Positions 33,630 to 45,120 of a stretch of DNA of 64,000 nt are shown in pieces. The stretch is from Trissonchulus latispiculum. Taxonomy: Eukaryota > Nematoda > Enoplea > Enoplida > Ironidae. How positions within the stretch are numbered: position 1 is the stretch's first letter; every line of letters starts with the position of its first letter. The translations under genes were made by a program, and so were the position numbers. The stretch covers positions 74,420-138,419 of the forward strand of contig JASAND010027699.1 in NCBI GenBank assembly GCA_030248195.1, read 5' to 3'. Below the pieces are notes generated by a model. It was not told the DNA's origin. It did no database searches and saw only the letters and a list, made by a program, of their open reading frames with translations.

Positions 33630-36426
33630 TGGAGTATCAGGTGGCTAACTATAACAAACAATACAATGATACAACTGAATACATCAAGTAGCTAACTATA
33701 ACAAACAATAATATTAATGCAACGATGTTACATGCGGTTACCGGACATGGACCAATTATCATGACTCGAATTTTGATTCCCATCGCGCTGCAATCTCATG
33801 CCAGCGGTGCTCTTGTAGTATGGTGTGGTTGATCTCGTACATATATTTTGTACACTGTTTATGAACTGTGCCTGCTTGGTGCATCGCTGATACAGTTTGT
33901 AAAGTGCCTCAGCTAAAGCAGTATGACGGTATGACATCTTCATTCAGCAGCAGAACTTGCTGGTGGAATTGCCTGGAGTTATTGCAGTATGAGAAGACTC
34001 ACTATTGCATTTCGAGCGGCAGCTCCCTCAGGTCAAGAGACCTGATCGATCTGAGTATATGCCAGCATGGCACCTTCTAAGGATGCAACAAAATATAAGG
34101 ATAATGCCCGGCGTCCCTGTGTTTGGATGTGGATCTTCGTGTAGTCTGTACACAGCATACATGTTTGTTCTGGCAGCACTGCACCGGTTATCGCACGTTT
34201 GATACACTAATCTATGATATATTAATGCGTGACATCATTAGTAACTGATCATATAAGATGTTTATGTGTGCATATTAGCAGGCTACCCTAGAATTGTTGG
34301 CAGAAAGGCTACCTTAGACCTTCAGATCTCCTGGTATGTTTACTTATCGTTTTCGTGCAGCTGCCATCATGGGGTCGGGGTTGATGATTCTTCCACTTAT
34401 TGCAATTTAATTTATCCTGTTAAGTTTAAAGTAGAACTGTCGACAGATCGCCAAAAGCTAAAGGAAATTCAAAGCGCCTGACTGCTGACAAAATATAATA
34501 TGTTCTATTTGTGCAGGCCAAATGAATGTTCACCTTTTTGGAAACCGAGATTAATTGCCAACATCTTTCATTTATTATTTTGCTTTTCGAAATTATCACT
34601 TCATTATATGTTTAATTCGACTCTGACGTCAAAATGTTTACAGCATGGAGTGGAAGAAACTTAAATTCAGGGACAGTTTCATATTTGTCTTATAGAAAGA
34701 CAAAGCTTTGACTCAATCGTGGGTTGAACCGCTCATCCAAATTCTGGTTTCCAGTTCAAAATGCTTACGACTACACAACAACTCCACAACCGAAACAGGA
34801 GCTCAGTGCGTTCTGTCTGGGTTCTTACATATTTAATATCAGAGCGTCATGCGCAATAACCTACAAAATAAGCTAAAACCTTGTCTTCCACCGCAACCTA
34901 TGAATTATATCTAAGAAGCGCAGATGCTCTCCTATTCACCGATGGCATAGTTAGTGCTTTGCTTCATTAAAATTGTGAAAATATTTGCCGACAAATAGGT
35001 TAACAAACTTCGCGTGCAAATGCGTGTCGGATTAATTTTTGAGTAATTTGTTGCTCAACAGAAACATGCCCCTTGGAGCCTAATTTGAGTTTGCAGGACG
35101 CCCAATCTGTCATGTGCTTTCGGTGTTCTGGAGGTTCTGGGAAAAACTGTTTGGAGAATTTCACATGCTTAGCTACGTTGGCTTGGATGGCTTATTGACT
35201 AGAACAATTTAGGTATTGGAAGCTTTCGATTCGACCAAGTACTAATTAATTATCTAAGCAAAACTCTACACAGACATCGATGTTCGTGCTTGTCTCCTGG
35301 CTCCATTATGTAGTGGCAGCATTCCTGTTTGCAGATCCGACTGAGTTGATCCACAAATAAAAAATCGAATGTTACCTTAAAGTTTTTAAAATAATTGTAT
35401 AGCTGAAATTAGATTAAAATTTTTAGGTCAAACACAACAACTATGCAGAACGAAAAAGTTAGAAATAGCAACATCCGCATACTGCATCGTAAATGGCACT
35501 TACTGTTAAAGCCTTCAAATTTCAATCAATAGCTTAACTTGCGCAGGGCAAGAAAGTGCTGGCTAAGGTTTTATTAAGTTAATCAAGACGTCGTAGAAAA
35601 CTGAAAACAAAAACGCTGTTTCTGATGCTATTGGATGGTTGTTTGAAAGCCGTTTTTGATATTCACCTAATTCACTTGGTCGGAGATCACGAAACCTGCT
35701 AAAACATTAATGATACCATTTGGGGTCTAATCTAAATGTGTCAAAACGAACGTCAACCGCAGCACAAAGTTAACCACTATCTGTGTGTCGCAAGGTATGC
35801 TAGCAACAGTAATTGTAAAAAAAATCGGAACAGGCCTCTATGTCTATACAAGTGACTGAAATTTGATTGAAACATGTAATAAATGTCTGCCAATAAACGT
35901 CAGCATACTTTTGTGAAAATCATTGTGCCGGTACCAGGCAGCGATTAATGCACACATCAGGAAGTTGGAAGCAGCGGCAGCTGCAACTTTCAGCTAAAAA
36001 AGCTGACAAATTATTCAGCTTATTTCATCCGTGCCACGCTTGAAATTGATTGATCAACAGTTTTCAAAACACTGGAGGGGCAAACAGGTAATACTGGATA
36101 AGCTCCCATAACATCACACGAAAGGAGCTTGCAAACACAGCAGCTATCGCGCCACATATGTTGGCAGTGCCAGAATAGTTGCAACAAGTTAAAATAAGTG
36201 TTCGCGTTCCGGCATAGCAAGTTGAGCAAGCAAGCAAGCATCTGAGTTTTTCATGTTCTATTATTCAAACACTTTATTTTATCGAAATTTAAAATTACAG
36301 GCGTAAGTCTTACGGTTGTCCAAAAATTTCACCACAAATTTGAGTTCTTATGTGCAAAATATTGGCATTGAGAAAATTTGTTATTTTTTCAAGTTAGCCG
36401 ATAAAAATTTCTCGATAAAAGTTTAA
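33630..36426. other. upstream flank of GPCR paralogue 2
   Basis: No gene recognised. Parts at about 34960-35130 and 35690-35990 are homologous to 51345-51480 and 52120-52420, the corresponding flank of paralogue 3. The shared blocks include TTCATTAAAATTGTGAAAAT, AAAACATTAATGAT and GCCACTATCT-type words. This supports one segmental duplication containing gene and flank. An AAGC microsatellite lies at 36226-36239. Confidence 0.45.
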
Positions 36427-37320
36427 TGTTGTAACTAAGTATTTGGTTGCTCACGCACCCATGCTATCTGTGCCGGTTGGAAACTAATTGTTCTGGTACT
36501 CTTTTCTACCATCAAAGCGTGATGCCGCCATACCGGCGATTGAACGACCGCTGTGTCTGTGTTCAGATGTATCGACCGCCGTACATCTTAACCAGCATCG
36601 AATCATTAGTAAAGAAATGCCATATCCTAAATCTAGCGAGCTGGACCTACATTAGCTTAACCTGCGAAAACCGGCATTTCACCTAATCTATCGGTATGAC
36701 TTTCTCGGGACAATGGAGGAAGCATCGACCATCGTGCTTCTTTAATACCGTTTAACCGCAAGTCACGACCTGACTTTTGTGTCGCCTAGGGAGTTGGTGC
36801 CTCAGATTTGATCCTGCCGCATTCATCACCACCGACATAAATTGGTTTTTGGTATAACCTTTACCTACAAAAATCCATGCACCTTCGCATGCAGCCATCG
36901 GGCAAAAAGCTGTACAACACCAAAGGATAACATTATCTCCTATATTTTTGAGGGGAAAGAAAGAAGGTTAATGGAAAAGCAATGCATTGTTACCAAAGCT
37001 GTTCTTGGAATGTATCTTCTAATATATACATTTATATTCTATTCCAAATAGCAAAGTCAACTTAAACCTTATAACTCCCATACGTTACCGTGGAAATTAT
37101 TGGCTTTGTTATGTTATAGTTTTGTAACTTATGCTGTTTTGTTACAAGGGAGGAAATGTTGTAACTAAGTATTTGATCCGTCACTGCAAGAGTTCTAATT
37201 TAGAATTATCAGATTGGTATTGTTATAGTTTGATATAGTTATCCAATATTCATTAAAGCTAATATCTTACACTCGGTTGCTCGGCACACAGTGTCGATAC
37301 GCCAGTATATATATAAGTCT
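36427..37320 (+). mobile_element. possible degenerate LTR-retroelement remnant
   Basis: TGTTGTAACTAAGTATTTG occurs at 36427 and at 37157. The second copy is immediately preceded by a polypurine tract, AAGGGAGGAAA (37146-37156), the arrangement expected where a 3' LTR begins. Later in the second copy GGTTGCTCGGCAC resembles what follows directly in the first, suggesting a deletion in the 5' copy. A TATATATAAG box is near 37303. The internal part is only about 700 bp and codes for nothing recognisable. Confidence 0.35.
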
Positions 37321-37337
37321 GTGATTTGGCTCATCTG

Positions 37338-37755
37338 CGGTCTACCGAGAGCACCACTGACAGGCCACGTTGTGTGCCAAGAAAGTGGTTTGGCCCTGAC
37401 CAAAAAATAAGTTCTCTATCAATGCTGTCCAATCAGTGGATTTTCTTCGAAAAGTGGTAGAGCTCATCTCATCCAAGTTTATTGGAGCTAGAGAGCTTAT
37501 TACTGCTAAACAAGACGCAATTTTTAATATATCATTTTTATTATCATAATAATCCTGCTGGCCAAAAATAACCCAAATCCCAGAGCCAGTTTTGAGATAT
37601 GGCTCTTCAAAGTTCGAAAAATCAAAACCAAAGCGGTCTACCGAGAGTGTGTCTAAGTCTAAGAAAGTGGTTTGGCCCTGACCAAAAATAAGTTCTCTAT
37701 CAATGCTGTCCAATCCGTTGATTTTCTTCGAAAAGTGGTAAAGCTCATCACTTTT
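37338..37755. repeat. imperfect direct repeat, two ~120-130 bp units
   Basis: CGGTCTACCGAGAG followed by AAGAAAGTGGTTTGGCCCTG and TCTATCAATGCTGTCCAAT occurs at 37338-37468 and again at 37634-37750. Open frames across it on both strands are explained by the repeat and lack domain support. Confidence 0.7.
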
Positions 37756-38067
37756 TGTTCCTTTAAATCGCTAGATAAGTACTCCGCGATCACATTACGT
37801 CTGGTACTAGTAATGTGGCTAGACTGTGCGACAGCATCCAGACAGTTCGTGGTTAGGATTGTTATCGAATAATCTCGAATACTTGGAATATTTTGTTCAA
37901 TTACTCAAAGGCTTGCTGACAGCTTTCACTTGATTATGTTCAATGGTTTCGAATTGGATCATGCATTTGTTCAGTGGGTTCTGTAGTGGAATGTACGTAG
38001 GACGTTTTTGTCTGTCTAAGCTGTCTGGACTGCAGATTCCACCTACGTGCCATCTGGGTAGATTTAG

Positions 38068-38103
38068 TATATAAAGAGCGACTGCAAGAACTGAAAATCA
38101 GTT
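38068..38103 (+). promoter_or_regulatory. candidate TATA + initiator core promoter
   Basis: TATAAA starts at 38070 and the initiator-like TCAGTT has its A at 38100, 30 bp downstream, the canonical spacing. An ATG follows at 38111. This is a pattern match only; a chance occurrence in AT-rich DNA is possible. Confidence 0.3.
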
Positions 38104-38110
38104 AACTCGT

Positions 38111-38230
38111 ATGGATCTTTGGTTGCTCGCCTTTGTTTTCAATTTATGGTCTAAGCAAAGTTTTTTAATTCTTCAGCTGACCATTTGCAGACGACACATG
38201 CTGTCCTATTTCAATCATGAGCGAACATAG
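38111..38230 (+). CDS. tiny ORF with hydrophobic start, downstream of the candidate promoter
   Basis: 39 codons beginning MDLWLLAFVFNLW, which resembles the start of a signal peptide, and ending at TAG 38228-38230. It could be a first exon or a short secreted peptide. An AG preceded by TTCTTC near 38176 could also be a splice acceptor. No homology recognised, and the call rests on the promoter-like context alone. Confidence 0.2.
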   Translation: MDLWLLAFVFNLWSKQSFLILQLTICRRHMLSYFNHERT

Positions 38231-39288
38231 TAGCAACACCCTGCCGCCTTTTGCCACCCTTTCGGCATAAGTTGCCAGTATAAGCAATATAGGATTTTAA
38301 TAGCCTTCTTCTTGAAGACCGTCCAAAACGTAGCTAGAATTTGCTAGACTGTATAGCTAGAAACTTTGTAAACTTTGAAAATCTTCACCACTGCTGCTTC
38401 CTTGCTAATTTTTTTGGACTTTGAAGTTTTTGCAAATCGGCATCTGAGACATTCACCGATAAATTGTTGAATGCTGATCTTTTGTCCTGAAATACACCCG
38501 AATCCCGTTGAGTGGTTTTCGAGAAATCAAAACAATGCAGTTTTTGACAAAATTTTTTCGATCAAATCTCTAGCTTTAGGCAGCAAACTCCAATTAACTG
38601 GCTTTGGTTAAATGTGCAATTAGACGGTGTGTATCCAGTGAGTATATACATAGTCTAAGACTGTGCTTAGCCGATGTCAGTAACTTTGAATAAACTGCTT
38701 TGCTTTAAGGCTAAAGTGGCTTAAAGGACCACTTTAATACCCCCAGAATAGTTTTTGACAAATATAATGCCTTTAATATTGGAAATAGTTGAATGGTTGT
38801 AAAAAACAAAAATGCTCAACTTGGTGCCTTTTTCCTGTCATAGCAACCAACCCAATGCCTCGATGGTGTGCTATATTGCCTTAAAGCAAGAATTTCCTAC
38901 ATTTTCATCTAAAATACTGGACTGGTCCCAGGAAGCTAAAGACCACCACAATAACATAATTGGAAAGTATTGGCTATGTTCATTTAAGCCTTAGCTTGAA
39001 ATTTACACTTTAATAGCATCAAATTCGCTATTGACGGTAATAATATCTGTTAAGTAGACAAACTTAGCTAGATTTCGTAGATGCTGGTGAGCAGGGCTTA
39101 ATTAAAGAACGAAAGAAAGTTGCACGCCATCAAGTAACCGAAAAATTTGTTTCTAACCATTCCCCAGAGTGCCACTGTATCGGCAGTATTCTTGCTAAGG
39201 AGTAGTTGATATTTTATAGTTCCAAGAAAGTCTCCCAAGCAGATGAAACGACCTAGCCGTGTCCAAAAGAACGTATGTGTAAAGATTT

Positions 39289-39363
39289 GGCTCCGCCGGG
39301 ATTCGATCCACGCACCTCCCAGACTGCAGTCGGGGCTTGTTGCAACCCCTACACCACGGAGCC
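39289..39363 (-). tRNA. tRNA-like sequence, anticodon position GCA (probable pseudogene)
   Basis: Minus-strand 75 nt with a perfect acceptor stem (GGCTCCG/CGGAGCC) and D region TGGTGTAGGGG. The anticodon arm CCCGA-CTGCAGT-CTGGG puts GCA (cysteine) at the anticodon. The T arm is CGTGG-ATCGAAT-CCCGG, with the same two T-stem mismatches as the sequence at 21611-21683. The two acceptor stems differ in sequence yet both pair fully. An extra-long D loop (GGGGTTGCAACAAGCCCC could fold on itself) argues for a derived element. Confidence 0.45.
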
Positions 39364-40902
39364 AGGAAAGAAGAGCACATTAATTTCTACATCGTTGGTG
39401 CTTTGTGTACATACATATACACATAAAAACTACTAACATCTTATACAGATTGACCGGCATCTAGTCAGTCAGCCTTAAGCGATGTTTCAAGGAATTTTGT
39501 CGGGTCGGCAGGGAACTGGTAGTTTTGGCTAAAGCCATAAAGTTTTCGACAAAGTTCTGCCAATAATTGTTTGACATATTTCATTAAGAAGGGGGTGACT
39601 AAAATAGGGGTGCCCAAAGTTTGTTGGATCTCAATTCATTTTTTGCAGCCATGTAAAGCAAGTGCGTTGCCAAAACAGTATGGAGTCTCTGATTCCTAAG
39701 TGGTTTCTATAATCCACAACGCCCGCGAATAGGTGACCGACCGCCACCCCGATTTTGGAGACCCCCAACATAAATACTTGAAAATTTCTCACAGCTGTTT
39801 GGTTAAATGAATACGTCTACGCTTTGGCAGAGCAAGAGAAGACATATTGGGCTACACATACATGGCATTAGCTTTGCTGTAGTCCTAATAATAAGAGAGC
39901 AATGCTAGCCCAAACTTGAAGAAATTTTGAAAATTTTGATTGCCGTATCGAATAATTTAATTCGGGCGCAAGTCCAGAAGCTAAAACTTGGTGTGAACAC
40001 AGACCCTATAAGTCTCCGAAAGTGTGCCAAATATGAAGGAATTCTATCAGCGCATTTTTTTAACGCCACTTGAAACATGAAAAAGTTTATTTTAGCCTGG
40101 TTTAAAAATCTCTAAAATCGTAAAAATAAAAAATCTAAAGGTGTTCTGGCATGATAGCGTTCGACAAACTGTGCTGATTTGTCGCCTTACTAGTTCCACC
40201 ACGATAACTTTTTTAAACAAATTTCAAGTTGTTTCCTTCATAAATAGATGCACGGCTGTTATTCTGAGTACTCAGTTGAGTGCCAACACAACTGGCTGAC
40301 CGGTACATTCTTCTAGCGTTTGTACAGCCTGCCACACGTTAAGAAAGCAACCACAATTGATAGGCAACGAAATCCGTGTAATTGCATGGGTTCTATCCGA
40401 TACAACCGTTTTCTAAACTTAATCAAGACTTTTAAACTGAGGCAAATTGAAGGTAAAATCCCTCAATTCAGTCATCCATCCAAATGGTGAAATTTCAGTT
40501 TTACGAAAATAACTTGAAATAGGTGGCAAATACGCGATTGGGTCAGATAGAAAAGTTGTTCAGAATGATGAAAGCTATCAATTGATACAAATACTGTGCA
40601 TATTGGCCAATCTTCAAAGTAAATATGATATAATTACAACAACAACAAAGTCATTTATTTGGCCATCGAAATACAGTTACACATACAGTATGTATATATA
40701 TGACAGAATACGTAAAAAATACATGACAGGCCAAAATGGATACATACAAGACTCTGTATGAACCAGGAACACTACAAAGTAGACATATACGTATAATCCA
40801 ATTTCAGCGTATTTCTGCAGCAAAACTGTAGGAAACAGCAGCAAATGACACAATGCGAAGCGACAAGTCAGATGTATATATATATACGTGTATTACGTGG
40901 AC

Positions 40903-43771
40903 TTAATCAAAATCATACAGTAACACAGAACTAAAATCAGAAGAATCAATGAGTTTTTTAAAAGTGGAGACACTCGATGCTGTTACAATGTTGGGTTTTA
41001 AACTGTTCCAAATTGGGACAACTCTGTTTGCAAAGAAATATTTCCTACAGTCTAATCGAGGTTTAAGGGATTTTAATTTCAAGCAATGACCCCTGGTACC
41101 AGAGACAGCCGCATACGTAAAAAAGTCAGAGGAATCAACATTATCACGTTGGTGGATAATCTTATAGGTTTGAGTAAGATCAGCCTTTAGTCTACGGCAC
41201 TCTAAAGACTCGAGCCCTGCTATTTTCAGACGGTCTCTATAAGAAAAATCTCTAATTTCAGGTATTCTTTTGGTGAACTTTCTCTGGACGGCTTCAATTT
41301 TTGCAATGTCTTTCTTGAGGTAGGGGGACCAGACACATGAGTTGTACTCTAATATAGGCCTTACATATACAGTAAACATGGCTACTAAAAACTTCAAATC
41401 TCGACAGGAAAACGTTTTGAAAATTAAGGCAGTTTTCTGATAGGCCTTCGCACATATTTTATCACAGTGGACCGAAAATTTCAAATCTTGGGTGAGATGG
41501 ACTCCCAAGTCTTTCACCATTTCCACTTTCGGTATTGAAAAATTATTAATTTTAAAATCGTTTACTATAAATGGAGAGCCGATTTCAAAAAGCATACTTT
41601 TATGGGAAGCTATTGAGAGTTGATTTTTCGAAGCCCATTTGAAAACATTTTCACAGTCATTCCGGAAACATTCAAAGTCGTTTAAAACGGCTCCTGCAAA
41701 GTAAATTTTTGTATCGTCAGCAAAGATTTTTACACCTGACCGTGCTGACACCTCAGGGAGATCATTTATATACATCAGGAAAAGTAAAGGCCCAAGGACG
41801 CTGCCTTGGGGGACCCCACTTGACACTACACCCACGTTAGACAAGACATTATTTACCTTCACATATTGAGACCTCCCAGTCAAAAAAGCAGTTATCCATC
41901 TTAGGGCCGCCCCCTTATTCCATATGCCCTGAGCTTGCTGGTAAGCTTGAAATGCGGAACAGAGTCAAACGCTTTGCTTATGTCCAGGTACAGGATTTTT
42001 ACCCCCTCTTTCTCATCCCGACTTTTTGTCCAAGAATTTAAACATTCAAGCAACTGAGTTTGGGTAGACCGGTGAGACATAAATCCGTGCTGCTCTTTTG
42101 TTATCAACAGGTTTTTGAGGAGATAATCTAGAATAAAGCTTTTCAAAACTTTCTCCATAATTTTTGAACATATACACGTCAATGAAATCGGTCTGTAATT
42201 TTCGGGAGCCGATCTTGCCCCTTTTCCCTTATAAATAGGCACCACATGGGCAACAAGCCAGTCGTCTGGCAATACCCCGTCTTGGAAGGACTGTTGGAAA
42301 ATTACTTGGAGTGGACGACAGAGCTGACGACTACACATTTTGAGAAACTTGGCAGGAATTTTATCAGGACCTGCAGCCGAGTTTGAACTAAGGGAACTAA
42401 TTTCCTTTTCAATTGATTTCATCGTAAAAAGAACATTCTCAAAAGCAGTTTCAAAAGTTCTATCTGCTAAATGTATATCTCTCCCGTTATCCCTAACATA
42501 AACAGACTGAAACTGACAATTCAGTAAGTCGGCCTTTTCTTTGTCATCAAATGCAACTTTGTCTTCTGAACATAATATAGATATTCCATCACTACAGCAT
42601 AGCTTACGTTTGACATAGCCATAAAAAGCGCGATTTGAAGGCTCACGTAGAAATTTTAGCTCCGTGTTGAGATTTAGGTTTCTAATTTCAGCACTGCAAG
42701 AAGCTTTAATTTCTTCAAACCGTAATTTATTTTCGGCAGTTGGATATTTTCGAAACCTTTTGTGGAGTTGCCTTTTCCGCGAAAGGAGACGACGGATGTT
42801 TTTAGGTAGCTTACGACGTTTGCCATGTGCAGAAGTTTTTGAAGGAACATTTTGCTCTATAATTTGAAGGCACAGCTCCTTAAAAGCCAACCATTTATCG
42901 TTTACTGAAGGGAGAGAGTCAAAGAAAAAGTTCCAATTTATCATTTCTAATGTAGCTATCATACCAGCGCTATCCGCTTGGTCCCAGCACAGATAAGAGC
43001 GAAAGGCAGGAGCACGATCTGGCATGGTTACATTACACAAAATACAACAATGGTCACTATTTGCAAGAGGGGGTAGAATATTAACATTGGAAACAAGATT
43101 TGGTCTATTTTCAAACACGAGATCCAGGGTATTTTTCCCCTAGTAGGGCCAAAATCTTTTTGAGAAAAGCCATTTTCAAGAAAAAGATTCATGAAATCCT
43201 CTTGCTTATGGGTGGAGGCAGCACTGGGGATTTCCCAGTTTATCCCTGGGAGATTAAAGTCTCCAGTGACCAACATTGGTAGGCCTTTATTTGAGAGAAA
43301 CTGAAAACATTCACCCAGCGTTTTCAGACAATGGGTGTCAGTTACAGAGGAACGATAGAATGTAGCGAAAATACACGGTGTACCATTTTTTCCTTTGACC
43401 TCTACAGCAACAGCTTCAACTGACTGAATTTTAGGTAAGGCTATTTCTTTAGCCTTAAGCGATTTCTTTATCAAAATTGCGACACCACCACCCTTCACCC
43501 CATCAGAACGGTCCTTACGAAAAATTTCATACATATCTTTACAGAGAAAAAGACTATTTGGGGAATTTTCGTCCAGCCAAGTTTCATTTAGACATATTAC
43601 AGCGGGGTAATCGTACTGTAAACAAATTTCAAAATGCAAAGACAAAACTTTGTTACAGACACTCCTAGCATTGCACAAAATTACACTCAATTTGTCAAAG
43701 TTGTTTGAAAGAGGGACAGTAGGAGAAGGATGACTTGAGGTTACAGCACCAAGCGTTTCCGAATCGGCCAT
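40903..43771 (-). pseudogene. LINE ORF2: AP endonuclease + reverse transcriptase, two frameshifts
   Basis: The start ATG at 43771 opens the AP endonuclease: NARSV, the catalytic Glu in CLNETWL, GGGVAI, TFYRSS, GDFNLPGINW. After a frame change near 43120 it continues with ANSDH. The reverse transcriptase follows: SAAGPDKIPAKFLK, ENYRPISL, motif [13 protein letters not shown], then a second frame change near 41895. Motif B is [14 protein letters not shown] and motif C is [10 protein letters not shown], followed by the connection region to the stop at 40903. Each frame change is a missing base in an A/G-rich run (an A5 run near 43125, AATAAGGGGG near 41905). All catalytic motifs survive. This is CR1/Jockey type, with no RNase H seen. 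Confidence 0.85.
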
Positions 43772-43789
43772 CCTACCTTGGCCTACACG

Positions 43790-45079
43790 TCAATGAAGAG
43801 GGGGAAAGTTTGACATATTAAGACTGGTTGAGAGGGTCTGAGCATATGATACGTTTTCATGTGGAGGGTCAGGCAGAAGAGGGCGTCGGCAGCGGGGGAG
43901 GGGACGTGGATGGGTGGGAGGGATGGCATTTAACAGTGCAGAGCACTGAGCTGTTCTGGCAAAAGAACGATCCTTGAAGGGACAGTAGCGGTGTTTGTGC
44001 CCAGCATTTTGGCACATGTAGCAGATGACCTGGCCGAACCGCCTCAGCCTGCAATTGCTAATGACATGGCCTTTGGTTCCACAGTGAAAACATAGTTGGG
44101 ATGGATTTTGCCGTCGTTGTGAAGGACGACGCATGCTGCCTCGCATGGTCTTGGTGGACTTTGGAGATGGTTCAATAGGGACTTCACCATCCTTAATAAT
44201 TTGCACAGCATGACCCATATCAGCAACATCGTAGTCTGTGGAATATGCAGACTCAGGTCCAACGTAGGGGCGCAATTCCATTGAGATATTTCCCAGGGCA
44301 TTTTGTCCAGGGAAGGTGGTAGTCGTGACTGGGGAATCCTTGTGAAGGCCTGTGGTCCAATATGCATCCCTCGATTTGTAGGTGGAATGGGCTAGGAGTG
44401 CGTCGCCAGAGTTGCGCAGAGCATCGCAAAAGGATGAACACTGTTCCAATTTGGTTTTCTGGATATCTTTCATCAGGAGAAATTCGTAGGACATGTCTCT
44501 GTTCGGTGACGAGCGGCAAACCTTACCAAGCTTCTTCGCAGCCACTGGATTTGGACATTCAAGTACCTTTTTGGCGGTGTCATCATATCCATAGAAAAGC
44601 AGCCTGTTGTACTGGAAGGCATTCTCGGCGGCACCAAATTTGTTGCCATCAAATTCAAAGTTAAATTTGTAGAAACAGGAGAGAGGGTCCGCTTGACCGG
44701 AAAAAGTGATCACATCGGGACAAGGGTTTGGAGTAATAATGGAGATAGGGGAGGACTGGCATGACGAAAGAGGGCTTGTTTGGGAATCCGCAGAAACAGT
44801 CGGAACAGAAACTGTTTGAATGGCTGCTGATTTGGCTGACGCTGGGGGATTTGAGGATGTCTCCGGCGGGACTTGGGTACACAAATCGCAAAGCCAAACC
44901 ACGTTAAATTTTGACAGTTTTTCATAATTTCTGAACAACTGATTTATCAAGCCGACGCATTCGGCATGGAAAACTTTCGAACAAATATGACAAGACACCT
45001 TATGATCCAGCTGACCAATACCAATACTGCAATTGTTTGAGCAGGGCAGGGAAGTGTTTTTGATCTTTGTTGAAGGCAT
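43790..45079 (-). CDS. LINE ORF1: PHD finger - NADAR domain - two CCHC zinc knuckles
   Basis: 429 residues from the ATG at 45079; the frame extends a few codons upstream only with TTG. Residues ~13-67 form a PHD-type finger (CSNNC, CHIC, FHAEC, WLCDLC). A Ser/Pro-rich linker follows. Residues ~124-272 match the NADAR/YbiA (DUF1768) fold family: an FxFDGNKFGAAENAFQYNRL block with the conserved Glu, PVAAKKLGK, then DAYWTTGL and GQNALGNISMELR, closely parallel to YbiA's NDAYW and N-LG-MELR signatures. Residues 330-343 and 353-366 are CX2CX4HX4C knuckles. PHD fingers and knuckles are known in CR1-clade ORF1s. NADAR enzymes act on ADP-ribose-linked guanine or related N-glycosides; activity here is inferred only. 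The frame is intact. Confidence 0.85.
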   Translation of the reverse strand: MPSTKIKNTSLPCSNNCSIGIGQLDHKVSCHICSKVFHAECVGLINQLFRNYEKLSKFNVVWLCDLCTQVPPETSSNPPASAKSAAIQTVSVPTVSADSQTSPLSSCQSSPISIITPNPCPDVITFSGQADPLSCFYKFNFEFDGNKFGAAENAFQYNRLLFYGYDDTAKKVLECPNPVAAKKLGKVCRSSPNRDMSYEFLLMKDIQKTKLEQCSSFCDALRNSGDALLAHSTYKSRDAYWTTGLHKDSPVTTTTFPGQNALGNISMELRPYVGPESAYSTDYDVADMGHAVQIIKDGEVPIEPSPKSTKTMRGSMRRPSQRRQNPSQLCFHCGTKGHVISNCRLRRFGQVICYMCQNAGHKHRYCPFKDRSFARTAQCSALLNAIPPTHPRPLPRCRRPLLPDPPHENVSYAQTLSTSLNMSNFPPLH

Positions 45080-45120
45080 GGCTAGTTCAGTCAATCAATC
45101 AATCAATCAATCAGTCTGGA

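Larger units (their letters stand above)
37756..40635. other. noncoding stretch between repeats and the CR1 LINE
   Basis: Apart from the candidate promoter and the tRNA-like sequence, nothing was recognised. Short open frames show no domain or splice support. Confidence 0.35.
40636..45120 (-). mobile_element. CR1/Jockey-type LINE with PHD-NADAR-CCHC ORF1
   Basis: Minus-strand element. The 3' end is at about 40636-40651, where AATAAA is followed by a short TTG repeat tail, the style of CR1 elements. ORF1 is 45079-43790 and ORF2 43771-40903, with 18 nt between stop and start. The 5' boundary is not defined; a TGAT tetranucleotide run precedes ORF1 (about 45095-45115). No flanking duplication was identified. 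Confidence 0.85.

Noticed and set aside
37342..37872. 123-codon minus-strand frame and an overlapping plus-strand frame
   Set aside because: Both lie across an imperfect direct repeat and no domain, start context or splice support was seen.
43869..44897. Several open frames overlapping LINE ORF1 in other frames and on the opposite strand
   Set aside because: They are shadows of ORF1, which alone carries recognisable domains.
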